A stretch of 45,580 nt of DNA, taken from NCBI GenBank assembly GCA_021464525.1, contig JADRCO010000174.1, positions 1-45,580 of the forward strand, in the 5' to 3' direction. The stretch is from Rhizophagus sp. LPA8_4_AMF (taxonomy: Eukaryota; Glomeromycota; Glomeromycetes; Glomerales; Glomeraceae). A program made the position numbers and the translations under genes. The notes below the pieces were generated by a model. The model was not told where the DNA came from and did not search any database. It saw nothing but the letters and a program-made list of their open reading frames with translations. Position 1 is the first letter of the stretch, and each line of letters begins with the position of its first letter. Shown piece by piece: positions 1 through 11,608 of the stretch.

Positions 1-25
1 TTTTGTACTCCTCCTCCTTTTACAT

Positions 26-57
26 AAAATAAATAAATAAATAAATAAATAAATAAA
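26..57. repeat. (AAAT)n microsatellite
   Basis: Eight consecutive AAAT units are visible, ending in a degenerate AAATTA. It is simple sequence in non-coding AT-rich DNA and no function is inferred. Confidence 0.9.
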
Positions 58-2102
58 TTAACCGAAATGTGTTTTTGCATGAATTTGTTAAAGAAAAGGT
101 TGACTCAGATCTATGGAGACCATATAATCGTTCCGTCGGACCATAGATTTTAGTAGCTCCAAGCTTTCCATTTTGAAATGTTGATAATGTACAACTTCGT
201 AAGTCTATGACTGGTCGGAGTTTTCCCCCTTTTTGGTCGCTAAGAATAGGTCGGACACCAACAATAATTCAGGTTATACATTGATAGCTTTTGTTTTAAC
301 TACTCGCATTCAGAACAAATATTTTCTACTGAAAAGTAAGAAACTCAAATACTTTATATTGATAGTCAACATTTACTGAAGTAACGTTGTCGTAAAATCG
401 ACGATTGCTTTGGCTCGTAATGGACATCTCGTGAATTCTTGGCTCTTGAGTATTTTGGCGCCCATAATCTCCTATTATAAGTCAATATTTAATATAAATA
501 ATTTTAATATGAAAAAAGTTTACCAGAAAAGGAACGCAATATCTTCAAATTAATAATAAGGAAAATCAACATTAGCAAAAGATAAATTAAAAATTACTAA
601 TACCTCTTAATTTGTCATATTTTTAGATTTGAATTTTTGCATCTTAATATATAATGTTTAAATGATGTAGAGATGTAGATGAAATCTAACCAGTTATTTG
701 ACTGATTAAAGATTTGTTTCATTAGTTACAATCTCTAAATTATTATAAAAGGTTTTTGTAAAGAAATAAAATTTCGACTGTATCATCGTTTGTATTTCAA
801 AATAAAATTTCAGCAGGACCGTTAGTAAGCCAAATGAAGCCGATTCTTTTTTACTACGGATGGCAAGAAAAATTGATTTGGATAAAATATATAGATAAAG
901 AAAATTTGTTGACGATTATTTGGTGTTTTTGTATTGGTTTGGTCTCTTTTTATTTTAACTATTAGAATACAAAGAGCCCCATTAACGGAACTTTCACTCG
1001 TATACTATAAAAAATCATATAAACTGTAAACAAATTGATATATTTATCAATAAATATAAATTTTGACTAATGTATACATACTGTACGTAAATATACGCCT
1101 AAGATACCAAACTTATGCTTCTGAACCTAATTGTTAAATATTGAATCATGTTTAGAAAATCGCTTGCACCTTGACATATATCAAATAGTTATTTCACGTC
1201 TGAAAGCCAAAATAATTTTTGAATTAGTTAACACAAAATATAAGCCACATACCTATGATAATAACGCAAGTGGAAGTGTCTAACTATTATAAGAAAGATG
1301 GCTTTGTTTATTGGTAGTGGATACCGACGACATTTCTGTTTTCTCTTCACTGAAGTTTGTCGAAAAAGTGTCGAGGTTTTCAACACGGATAGTAGAAGCT
1401 AGAAACATTAGACGTTTCAGACCTATGTAGGCTATGACCGCCATGGTTAAGTTTGATTAGCTACTAAATTCGACACGTAAGGCTTTAATGACTATTCTAC
1501 ATAACGGATTATTTCTAATTAATCAAATTTTTATTATTTTTATTACCAAAGTGAAAGCAGCATCAGCAAAAGAAACTTTATACAAGAATCAAAATGTAGT
1601 ACATAGAATAAACTGATAAATAAGTCGCCACTTCACTTAGGTGGAAAAATTAAAAGCCAAGAAGCCCCCACCGGAACTTCAGAGCAAAAAAGGTCGCGTG
1701 TTTAACCAGAGTCAAAGATCACGTGCAAATCTTGTGCTGTTGCGATTTTATTTCACACTATGTTTCTCTATTAAACGCATGACTAACTCATAATATGTGC
1801 AATCTATCATTCATTTATCAACGGCTTAATGCTTTTTATTAATCGATCATGTTTAGGATGAATTATGAAGCAATTTCGTTATTAATTAAAAAATCAATTA
1901 TAAAATTATGTTTATTAAATTAATGTTTAAATTAGCATTAAAAAAATGACTATAACAAGAAAGAATGTTCATTGTAAATATGAGTGAAAGTTAAATGAAT
2001 TAATCTTTGTTTTTAAATTTGAATTACTCTGAAATTATTATACATAAAGGATGTAATAGTAATATTTGAATAAATTAGTTATGATTTGGATTTGTTAACA
2101 AA
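58..2102. other. Intergenic stretch, no gene seen
   Basis: About 2 kb of AT-rich DNA lies downstream of the minus-strand golgin gene. Both strands are closed by frequent stops, and the longest plus-strand frame (2117-2317) is antisense to the golgin 3' exons. An 8-bp inverted repeat (ATCTATGG 109-116, CCATAGAT 141-148) and a CACGTG hexamer at 1720-1725 are visible but have no nearby gene to explain them. Confidence 0.6.
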
Positions 2103-5100
2103 TCATTTACCATATATTGATTCAAGTTTTGTTTTCTCTTGGTCCGACATTTGAAGTACCGTTGTTAAAACTGGAAGTAAAAATTTCTAATAACAATGTA
2201 AATTTAATTAATTATAATGATAATATCATTAATAAAAAAATACATATAGTTCCTATAATAAAATTTACCCTACGATCCTTATATTCCAAAAATTTCAATA
2301 CAACATCTCTGATATAAAGTATTCTCGTATCATCATCCATTGGATTATTAATAATCGATGACGTTGGAGTTAATGGATTTCGTGAATAGCCAGGAGATAT
2401 AGGTTGCGGTGAGTTTGGTGCACTTCGATCCGCCATCTTTTGAAGTTTTCGAACTTCTTCCTGTAAAGTCTAATAGAAATAAAATGGTATAATATTTAAT
2501 ATTAGGGAAATGAATTATTTTAAGTATTTATTACATACCTTATTCATTGTTCTAAAAGTGCTTTCACGTAAACGAGATTCTTCTAACATTTTCTCATATT
2601 CTTCTTTAATTCTTTCTTTTGAATGTTCTAATTCACGGTAATTGGCCTAAAAAAATAAATACTTAACATAACTGTTCTTATGAATCAGTTTATAAATAAA
2701 TTAAACTTTTTCTTACAGATTTTTCGTCTGCATTTGCAACTTCAGCGTTTAGCTTATTCATCTTTGCTTCAATATCTAACATTTGTTGCTTCAGCGATTG
2801 ATTTTCTTCTTTAACTAACTTAATAGAATTGTCTTTTTCCTCCAACTTTGTTTCAAGCCTTTTTATCTCTTGATCTTTTGCAGTTAATTTATTAACCATT
2901 TCTTGTATTCGATCATCAATTGTCCGTTTTACTTCTCTTAATTCAAATTCTGCCTTTTCTTTCACTTGCTTATGAGTTTCAACTTGCTTCCTCAAAGAGT
3001 CAACCCTTTCCGTGGTTCCCTTATCTAACTCCTCAACTCTAATGGTCAATGCTTCATTTTCACGACTCTTCTCTTTATAAAGTCGTTTTAATGAGGTTAA
3101 TTCTTCTTCTAAAGCTAAAGATTTCTCTTCAATTTCTTTTAATTGATGAGTAAGTTCAGTAGAACGATGTTGTAAATTTTCCATTAAAGACTGTGAAGAT
3201 TCAAATTCTGCTTCCTTCATTTGTAACTGATCAAATAATCCTTCTTTTTCTGTGGTTAATTTTTCGTTAAGAGCTTCAAGTTGTGAAACTTGTGTTGATC
3301 TTGCAGTTAATTCTTTATTAGCATTTTGTTCAGCTGTTCGAGCAGAATCTTGAAGACGTTCAACCTCTTCACTTAGATCTTTCTTCTCTTTTTCTAAAGT
3401 GTTTATTTTTTGTTGTGTCTTCTTAAGTAAACTTAAAGTTTGTTTGCGCTTTTCTTCATCGTCTGCTTGCTGCTTTTTCAAATTATCAAGTTCATTATCA
3501 CGTTTTTGAATCGTCGATTTCGCTTCATTAAATGATTCTTGAAGTTCTCGTTCACGTTGTGTCAAGGATTTTAACCTAGATTCAACGTCGGATAATTTTT
3601 CGAGAGCATCCGTTTTAGCTACATGAAGTCTAGAAACATCAGATTCAAGTAAAACATAATTCTTTTTTGTAGCTGCTAGTTTATTTCTCAACGCTTCCAT
3701 TTCATCATCCATTTTGGCACGAGAATCATTTGCTTTCTTTTGAACAATTTCTAAATCTTTAATTAAATCTTTTTTAGATGAGTTGAGATCATCACGTTCT
3801 TTCGTTAATTCTCCAATTTGGTTCTCCAATTCTGTAAGTTTTCCCCGAGTGCTAGTTAAATCAGATTTCAACGAATCATTTTGTTTGTTTAATTCAACGT
3901 GAGTCAATTTGATCTCGTCCCGCTCCTTCAATAAATTATCTCGTTCTAAAATTATAGAGTCTAAATTTTTTTGTAAATTATCTTTAGCATTTTCAATTTC
4001 GGCGACTTTATCACGATATTCATTTATCGTTTGTTCAAGTTTTACGATTGATTCCTTTGTAGAATCCAATTGTGATCGAACTGTGCTTAATTGTTCATCT
4101 TTTTCGCTAACATTATTTTTGAGCGTTGTAATTTGTTCTTCTGATTCTTGAATCTTTGTTTGCTGTTCATCAACTTGTTTCCTAACAGTATTTAATTCAT
4201 TTTTCAATTCATGAATCTCTTCTGTCACAGAATCTGATTCTATAGGTGCTTTATCGGGTTGGTTCTCATCTACATTATTATTTTGTGTTAATGGGGAAAG
4301 AGCCGAACGCATCTCTTCAACTTGAATTTGTAAAGCATCACGTTCTTGAATAATTCCTGTTTGGGGAGAGGAAGGTTTACTTGAAGGAACATTTTCTTGT
4401 TTCAGTTGTTCAATCTCTTGTTGCAATAATTTTATCTGTGCCTCCAATTGATGCCTTTCTGTTTCCCATGCTCCAATATCTAATGCAACTTCTTCTTGTC
4501 TAGCTTCATTTTCGGCAATAACATTATTAAGAGCCTTCTCTTTTGCAATTTTTGCATCATCTAATTTTTTATCAAATTGTTTTGTTATCAAATCTTTTTC
4601 TTCTTCGAATTCCTTAATTTTTGTATTTAACGCCATATGATGTTGTTCTAATTCTTTTCTAACATTTTCATTTTCTTTATTCAGTTCTTCAATCGTTTTT
4701 TCTAAACTTGATTTTTTAGCAAAAGAATTATTTTCAAGTTGAGTTATTTTTTGTTCAAATTCTATTCTTAAATTTTTTTCATTATTTATTTGATTATTTG
4801 TTAAAGTTTCAATCTTTTCACATAATTGAGAAATTTCATTAGTTAATTTTGTTTCATTTTCTTTTAATAGAGATTTTTCAGATTCCAATTCCTGTATTTT
4901 TTGATTATACAAATCTAATTTTTTAATACTTTCATTTAAATCATTAGATGAATCTTCAAGTTTTCTTTTTAATTCTATATTTGATGATTCAAGATTTTCT
5001 ACTTTCTTATGATAATTACTTAATTCATTATTTAATTCTTCAATTTTTAAATTTAACGAAGAATTTGTTGGTTTAATATCATCCAATTGTTTTTGTAAAG

Positions 5101-6332
5101 AATCTATTTTTGTTTCATACTGTGATCTTATGGAATTAATCTCTTCAATATTTTTTAATGTTTGTGAATCTATTGATGAAGAAGGTGACAATGCTTCTAT
5201 AGCAACTTCATCTAAAGAATTTTCATTTTCATTTTCTGAAGGTTTATCTAAATTCGTTATACCATCTTTGTGATTATTAATTTCTTGTAATGTAGGTAGA
5301 GAAGATTTTTCTAATAATTGCTTACGCAACTCTATAACTTCCTATAAATTATAAATATCGGTAAAATAAAAATATTTTTAAAAATTAAAAATAAGTGAAG
5401 AATTAAAAGCGAACCTTCTCTTGTTCTTTTAATTTCTCTGCCTGTGATTTAGATTGCATATTATGAGCTTCCTTCATTTCTTCAATTTGTTTTTTGGTTT
5501 CTACAAAAAAAAAAAAAAATCATTTGTATATAATGAGTATTCAGTAAGTAAAATTTTTTTTTTTTGCAATATTCCTTTCTTTAATATAATAAATATATCC
5601 TAGATCATTTTTATTTACCATCTTGAACTTGAGTTAATCTTCTAATTTCTTCCATAGACATCTAAGAAAAAAAAAAAATATTTTTTGAATACCAAAAATT
5701 TTCCAAAATAATAATTAAAATAATGATATATACTTCGTTCTTAATATTTAAATTTCTTAAATGTGCTTCAAATGATTCCACATCGGAAAGTCCATCTAGA
5801 TGTGTGTTCTCTCTCAATACAGTTTCAATTGCTTTTTTTTCATTTAAGAGTTTCTTATATAATTTTAAGATTTCTAAAAAAAAAAAAATAATAATATTTT
5901 CATTAATCCTCTCAATTTCATCACCGGATAAAAGATTTAAAAATCCTCACCTGGAAATTTTGTCTCATATTTTTTTAGTTTTGCTAATTTTTCTTTTATT
6001 TCTTCCGAAAGATTCTCCGTTTCTTCTTTTTCATTTTCATTTGAAAAGCCTTCAATTATTTCTGTGTCGTCTTCGTTCCCAAACAAAGTAATGTCCACTC
6101 TACTATTACTATCTTCACTTTTTATCGAAGAAGAAGAATTTTGTAGCCTAGTAGATTGTAAAGAACGACGTACCGAAGGAAAAAGTCCAATGGAACTATT
6201 ACTACTATTATTACTACTTGAAGGTATAACTTCTATATTTTCTTCATCCACATTGTCGACACCATTATTAAGTTGTTTTTCTTTCATATTTTGTATACCG
6301 TTATTAATTCGATCCTTAAAATTAGAAAACAT
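2103..6332 (-). CDS. GRIP-domain golgin (Imh1/golgin-97/245-like), 8 exons
   Basis: Coiled-coil tether of the trans-Golgi network. The model is 6332-5951, 5873-5734, 5661-5619, 5500-5415, 5341-2717, 2646-2539, 2469-2244 and 2170-2103, about 1225 aa, with every junction in phase. The N terminus MFSNFKDRINNG resembles the short amphipathic start of golgin-97 and golgin-245 (MFxxLKxKI), which decided the start. Residues about 120-1140 are almost all heptad coiled coil rich in E, K, Q and N. The region ending RLRESTFRTMNKTLQEEV precedes a Pro/Ser linker, then a C-terminal GRIP domain (about 1175-1222) with the conserved Tyr at 1180 in ILYIRDVVLKFLEYKDRR. GRIP domains bind Arl1-GTP through this Tyr in known family members. 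The donor of exon 7 (GTATTT after 2244) is the weakest call: it gives about three residues more than usual inside GRIP. An in-frame upstream extension to 6521 was not used. Confidence 0.88.
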
Positions 6333-9050
6333 TATATTATTTAAACTATTATTTAAAGCAAAAAGTGTTAAAGAAGCTATAATTGTATGTCTTAGATAAA
6401 AGTAGTTAGGTTGAATAGCATGATTTGCAGTTGTAAAAAATATTCTTCGTTTGTTATAAATAAGGAATCGAGAATTTATAAATTTCCCGCGAGTCAGGCG
6501 GGTCAGAATATTTTCCATCAATCCATACTAGGATTATTTTTTTGTGTTACTGAGTATAAATTTGTGTGATTTTTGAACCTGCTTTTTTAATATGCAAAAT
6601 ATGTTACAATTCTTATTATAGGTAGAAATGATGCGGCTCTTGGCATATGGCTTTGCGAATCATTTGATTTAAGCCTCCAAATTTGATAATTAAGCCACAT
6701 TAAATTTATTTTCTTATTTAAACTTGCTCTGTCTAATTTTGACGCGTATTTGTATTTTTTTGGAGTTAAACTCGTAGAGGCTAGTTTTTACAATCAACAA
6801 TATGCTATTAATGTGTTTGTATTTATTCTTTTTCGGGTTTAAGGTTAAAATTGAGCAAGAGAATTGAACTTTTAAATTTTAGAACCATAAAAACTAAAGA
6901 ACCTTCTTAAACACCTTATCCTTATTGTTTTGAAATAACTAAGGGACGAGAGGTAAATTATGAAAAATAACATGATAAGATTAAACGGAGAATGGATATA
7001 TATAATTAGAGTACTGTAGAAAGAAATGAGAGTAAAAAATGGTATTCCAAATAATTTGTATAATTGCAAATTTATATATAAGATTATAGAGGGGATTGAT
7101 AGTTTAGATTTAGGTTAGTGCACCAATATTTTTGCTTAATGGAACTCGGTGAGCGAAAGCTGGCGGAATTTTTTAATGTTATTCAAATTATGCTTTACAA
7201 AAACTGAGTATTACCTTTTAATAAAATTTGATCTTCAGCAGAATTAGATCTTAAGTGGACACCTTCATTGGTATAATCAAGAATAAAATCTTGAAAAAAA
7301 TTCTTTATAATTCATGAAAAAATTTGGACAATATCCTGCTTGTGATGGATAAGTTTTCATTCACAACTTTGAACCCGTTTTATTACTAATGATTGACCTT
7401 TTTTTATTTAGACTATTTATTCTTCTATCTTCGTTATTTCCGTTTGACTTGAAGATTTTAGATATAAATACCAAATTGTACTTTGATTTTTTATTAGAAG
7501 TTTTTATTTCCAAAATTTAAAAATTGAGTATATGGCGGTTATTACTATAAATTAATTATGCTGTATGTCTGTATCCTTCTTCGATCGTATTTTTGTACGC
7601 AACTCCCTCTTTCAAGTTGATGTCACGGACAGTGTTATAAATTCAAAAGATTCTTATACGCGCAAAGCGCATATCATTAATAAAATTCATATGCGCAACC
7701 TACTAATTTCATATGCGCTTTTTATATTAGATTAAAATAATAATAAGCGCTACTAAGAAAAATGCCCGCCTAATATTTTCAACAAAATACGCGGGAAATA
7801 AAAGCAATGTACGCTGCGCTTACTGCGCGAATCCAATTTACATCACTGGACTCACTCACTCACGGAACCAATGTGTAGAATTAGGTTAACTTAATTTAAC
7901 AAATTGAAAATTTACAAATTGCCTTAAGATGAATATAGTGCAAGAAGTTATTGTACTGGTATAAAAAGAATTTGATTCTTTATATAAATTACCTTAAACA
8001 TCATATGGTTTAAGTATTACGTCACAACAAGACTCATTATTATAACTAATATAGCAAACGAAAGAATTGTGAAAAAATAAACTCCAAAAAGGGATTAATC
8101 ATAATTTTGTTCTAGATAAATTCCATATTAATAACAGTATGCAAGATTTGTACAGTAATCATTATTCTCATTTGTTTAATTGATAGTAAAATAACCAGGT
8201 AATCTAATCTTAATCAGGCGTTCAATTTGCGAGATTTCTAACAATAAATGTTTGTTTAACCTTTATAGGTGAAAAAAAAAATTCGATTTTAAAAATTTTT
8301 GATTGGTTATCAGCTAAGAAAAAAATTTTTTTCCAAATATCCTGCCCATATTTGGAAGAAAGAAGTTTTTTTTTTTAATTAATGCAGTATAATGCATAAC
8401 GTACATGATTTCATTGTCGTCATCTACAAACATCTAATTCAGTAATTCATTTAAAGCGTTGCGTGTACCTCAAAAATGATCATGACAAAGAATTTTATTC
8501 ATGAATTCCGACACTAAACATTCAAAGAGTAATACTATTAAAGTAATTTATACGTATTATTTTGAAGTCGAAATTCTATTTAAATAATTATCCAATCCAA
8601 ATGTGGGCTCATGTTTGAAATTTTGAAACACTTATAACACCTATTGTAATTATTTTGGTTCTTTCAGGTATTATTTGTACATTATGTTGTCGTACATAGT
8701 TTCTACATAGCTTTATTGCGTTAGAATATGGGTGCATATGGGACCGTATGGAACGTTTGGTAAATCACATGGTTGACTGCGAAAGTGTTTTCGATAAAAT
8801 TATATAATACTTAAAACTGCTACAAAATATTTTTTTTTACTTTTTCTTCTTAAAAAATAACCTCGATTATTTGAAGAAATTAAAAATAAAATTAAATTAA
8901 ATCTTATATTAATTACTAAAATATACTGAGTACTACATATCACAAACAACACAGTAACGGTTACAACATTTTGGGCATAATTGTAAATAATAATAAAATT
9001 ATTCTTGATTAAGCTGAACGTATTTTTCTCTTGTTTTCAAAAAAAAAAAA

Positions 9051-9083
<33 letters not shown>

Positions 9084-9103
9084 TTTAAAAAAGTTTTGCG
9101 ATT
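6333..9103. other. Divergent intergenic region between golgin and UPF0658-like gene
   Basis: About 2.8 kb separates two divergently transcribed genes, so both promoters should lie here. It is AT-rich with no convincing reading frame. It holds a candidate MITE (7630-7848) and a long A-run followed by T-runs at about 9040-9086, just before the UPF0658 start. No clear TATA box was fixed for either gene. Confidence 0.6.
7630..7848. mobile_element. Candidate MITE with CAGTG ends and GCGC-rich core
   Basis: The stretch starts CAGTGTTATAAATT and ends with the reverse complement of CAGTGATGTAAATT, so the termini are imperfect inverted repeats with the same CAGTG tip. Inside, a perfect 10-bp inverted repeat (AAGCGCATAT / ATATGCGCTT, about 7666-7720) and several GCGC motifs stand out in otherwise AT-rich DNA. 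It is 219 bp with no coding capacity, which fits a non-autonomous DNA transposon, perhaps hAT-like from the CAGTG tip. No exact target-site duplication was seen: TCACGGA occurs just left of the element and again about 12 bases beyond the right end. Confidence 0.4.
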
Positions 9104-10864
9104 ATGTCTATATCGACCATATCGGATTGGGCTCATACAAAGGTATGCAATTGGCATACATATATACAGTATATATATATTACATATATATTACATGTAT
9201 ATATTGTAAGATTCCATGGAAATTTAGACTCAGTTGAAAGTCAAGGTTTTTTTTTGTTAACAAATCAAACTTTTTCTTTATCTTTCTTCTCCGATAAATG
9301 GATATAATATAGTTCAAGTCAAATTGGACAAAACTTTTCATTCTAACATCCATATTACAATTACTTGCGGTAGTTGCATTAGAAAGTCGAGTACTTGTTA
9401 GAAATACAAAATTTCGAGAATTAGTTAGTGATATAGAACATACAAATGACTGCGTTAGACCATCAAAAGATCGTATGTTACTTATCATACAAGAAAATGT
9501 TATTTTCATGCTTTTTCAATTATTTCAACTTTGGTTTTGCCTTAACGCGGTAAATTTATTACTATTATTATTATCATTTAAAAATAATTTTTATTTATTT
9601 TACTTTTAAATATTTAATAATTTTTGATGTTTTTAGGTTATCAAACAAAACACGATTCAAATTATTACACTTACCGTCATAAACTTCTTGTGTGCGCTTT
9701 ATGGCATTGTAAATTTTTCAATATTTTGTTTTATTTATTTAACTTTTTTTTTTTAAAAAAAAAAGAGAATTTTTTTTAATAATTATGATATTTTTCTAGG
9801 TTCAAATCTTTGAAATATATAAATGGGCAAATGATTTAACAAAAACATGTGGAGCCGTGGCTGATATTAGAAAAGAATTTTTCAAAGTTGATTTTCCATT
9901 AGTAGTGGCTTTAATAATATTTGCATTAGTTATGTCTTTTATTAGTTTCAAATTATATCAACAATTTGGGTGGAACATTTATAAGAAAATTGGTGCAGAT
10001 ATTAAATTGCAAAAATTATACAAGGCCATGCTTCTCTTTGTGATGTTATTGAAACTTGATTTATTCTTCGTATTACTCGTCTCCATTGAAGTATTCTTTG
10101 CCTTTAGTGAGGATAAAGGAATAGGAAAAATTCAATTTACTTTTACACTTTCAAGAAATCTTTACTACTTTCATTTAGGTGTAACAATTATGATATTTTT
10201 CTTGGAAGTCCTCGCATATCGATCTGTAAGTTCTTTTTAAAAAAAGTTTTTCTTCTAAGAAGAAAAAGAAAATAACAATGGCCTATTTTTCTTAGTTACA
10301 AAAAGAATGGAGATCGGGAATGATAACTTACATAACACTATCAACGATTACTATTATCGACTTTATAATGATTTTAAAGAGTGCTACAAGTACAGTTAGT
10401 AATAGTTGGTATTTCTTTATCGTTTTCTGTAAGTAATATTAACATTTATTTAAATTTTTGAGTTTTAATTCATTGAAAATATCAATTAATTATTTTTATT
10501 TTAACTTTTCAGTGAGCGTTTCTATTATATTATGCACGGTATTATTATTATTACTATTACAATCACTATTGTCTTTAAATTATTGTATATTTTATTTATA
10601 ATATTTAATTTTAATACAGGCAACATGGGTATATGCCATACTTGTATTCAGAAATTTTGGAAAAGGCTTAAAAACAGTTCGTGAGTTTCACGTTTGTTGA
10701 ATGTTCACTTTAAAAATTTAAAATTCTTTTTCATTAATACTTGTTCTTATAATTTTATAGTTAGTAAAAACAAAAAGGCAGTTAATAATAATACTGATCC
10801 TGAAATTGGTAGCAGTACTCAAGCAAGTGGTAATGGTGGAAAAAGATTCACAATTGAAGATTAA
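9104..10864 (+). CDS. UPF0658-like Golgi membrane protein, 8 exons
   Basis: Multi-pass membrane protein resembling the fungal UPF0658 family, whose S. pombe members are annotated to the Golgi; the molecular function is unknown. Exons are 9104-9142, 9313-9549, 9637-9708, 9800-10225, 10296-10428, 10513-10538, 10620-10680 and 10761-10864, giving 365 aa with all phases consistent. Family-like stretches are KQNTIQIITLTVINF in the third exon and FGWNIYKKIGADIKLQKLY in the fourth; the latter is the most diagnostic. About seven hydrophobic segments are visible, followed by a short polar tail (SKNKKAVNNN...FTIED). The first exon codes only 13 residues (MSISTISDWAHTK) and was chosen because its donor (AAG|GTATGC) and the acceptor at 9312 join in frame where the upstream frame is otherwise closed by a stop. 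The 26-nt sixth exon is very short. Confidence 0.8.
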
Positions 10865-11608
10865 AAAGAAAGACTTAATTTCGCCAAATTTATCATCATC
10901 ACGTGTTAAATCTATCATCCAGTTCTTAGAAGTTCTAAGAACCACTTTTGGATTTATCTTTGAGAAATGCAAAGGACACGATCAGGATGAGAAATATTTA
11001 AATACTACAGAACATATATATATATTTCATATATATGTAATAATATAGGATATTCTTTTTATTTAACTTATAATTTTCTATTTAATCGAAATTCATATAT
11101 AATTATAATAATAGCATTGAATGTTCAATGAAAAATAAAAATAAAAATAAAAAAAGATATTTTTGGTGTTGATCACTATTTTTGCAGAAGTGTTCGACCA
11201 ACTGATTTACTGTATGTATATCACGAATTTCTTAATTTGTATTTCTAATCTTTAATTAAGAAATACTGAATAAGTTTTATGACTGTTTTATGCCATGAAA
11301 AAGATTAAATGCTAGGCATCCATCAAAAAAAAAAAATATGGTTTTACCCAAAAAGATTATTTCCCTTTGTGGAACCACTTTTGGTAAATACTATAAACTT
11401 ATTTTGTCAATCGATTTCCTTATTCGTGGTTATCTTTCTCGGTTACTTGTATTATAATACACATTATTCTTTTATTGGAAATCGATCGTGTAAATCATTT
11501 TATATGAATTCAGAAATGAAGAAACTATAAATATTAGTTGAATACCACCAATGTCAAATATGACAAACTGTCGAATTTTTGTTTTGTAGTATTAAGTTTA
11601 AAAAGGTT
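10865..11608. other. Intergenic stretch between UPF0658-like gene and Zn2Cys6 gene
   Basis: About 740 bp holds the 3' end of the upstream gene and the promoter of the transcription factor. An AT-repeat hairpin lies near 11015-11038. A 73-codon frame at 11309-11530 has no recognisable features and is not called. A TTTTGTAG acceptor-like site at 11582-11589, just before the start of the next gene, could close a 5'UTR intron. Confidence 0.55.

Noticed and set aside
3909-4151. Plus-strand frame inside the golgin gene (and similar ones at 5723-6399)
   Set aside because: These are antisense shadows of the coiled-coil exons, produced by the biased E/K/Q/N codon use.
6333-6521. In-frame N-terminal extension of the golgin (basic, then hydrophobic, resembling a mitochondrial presequence)
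   Set aside because: Golgins of this type begin with the MFxxLKxKI-like motif, which here starts exactly at the ATG at 6332; a targeting presequence would not fit a cytosolic Golgi tether. A separate overlapping frame cannot be excluded.
9143-9312. A coding reading of the first UPF0658 intron (through-frames of 66-68 codons)
   Set aside because: They consist mostly of poly-T and AT-repeat translation, and the in-phase join 9142/9313 gives a better protein.
11309-11530. 73-codon frame between the UPF0658-like and Zn2Cys6 genes
   Set aside because: No family resemblance, no splice context and composition like the surrounding DNA; probably chance.
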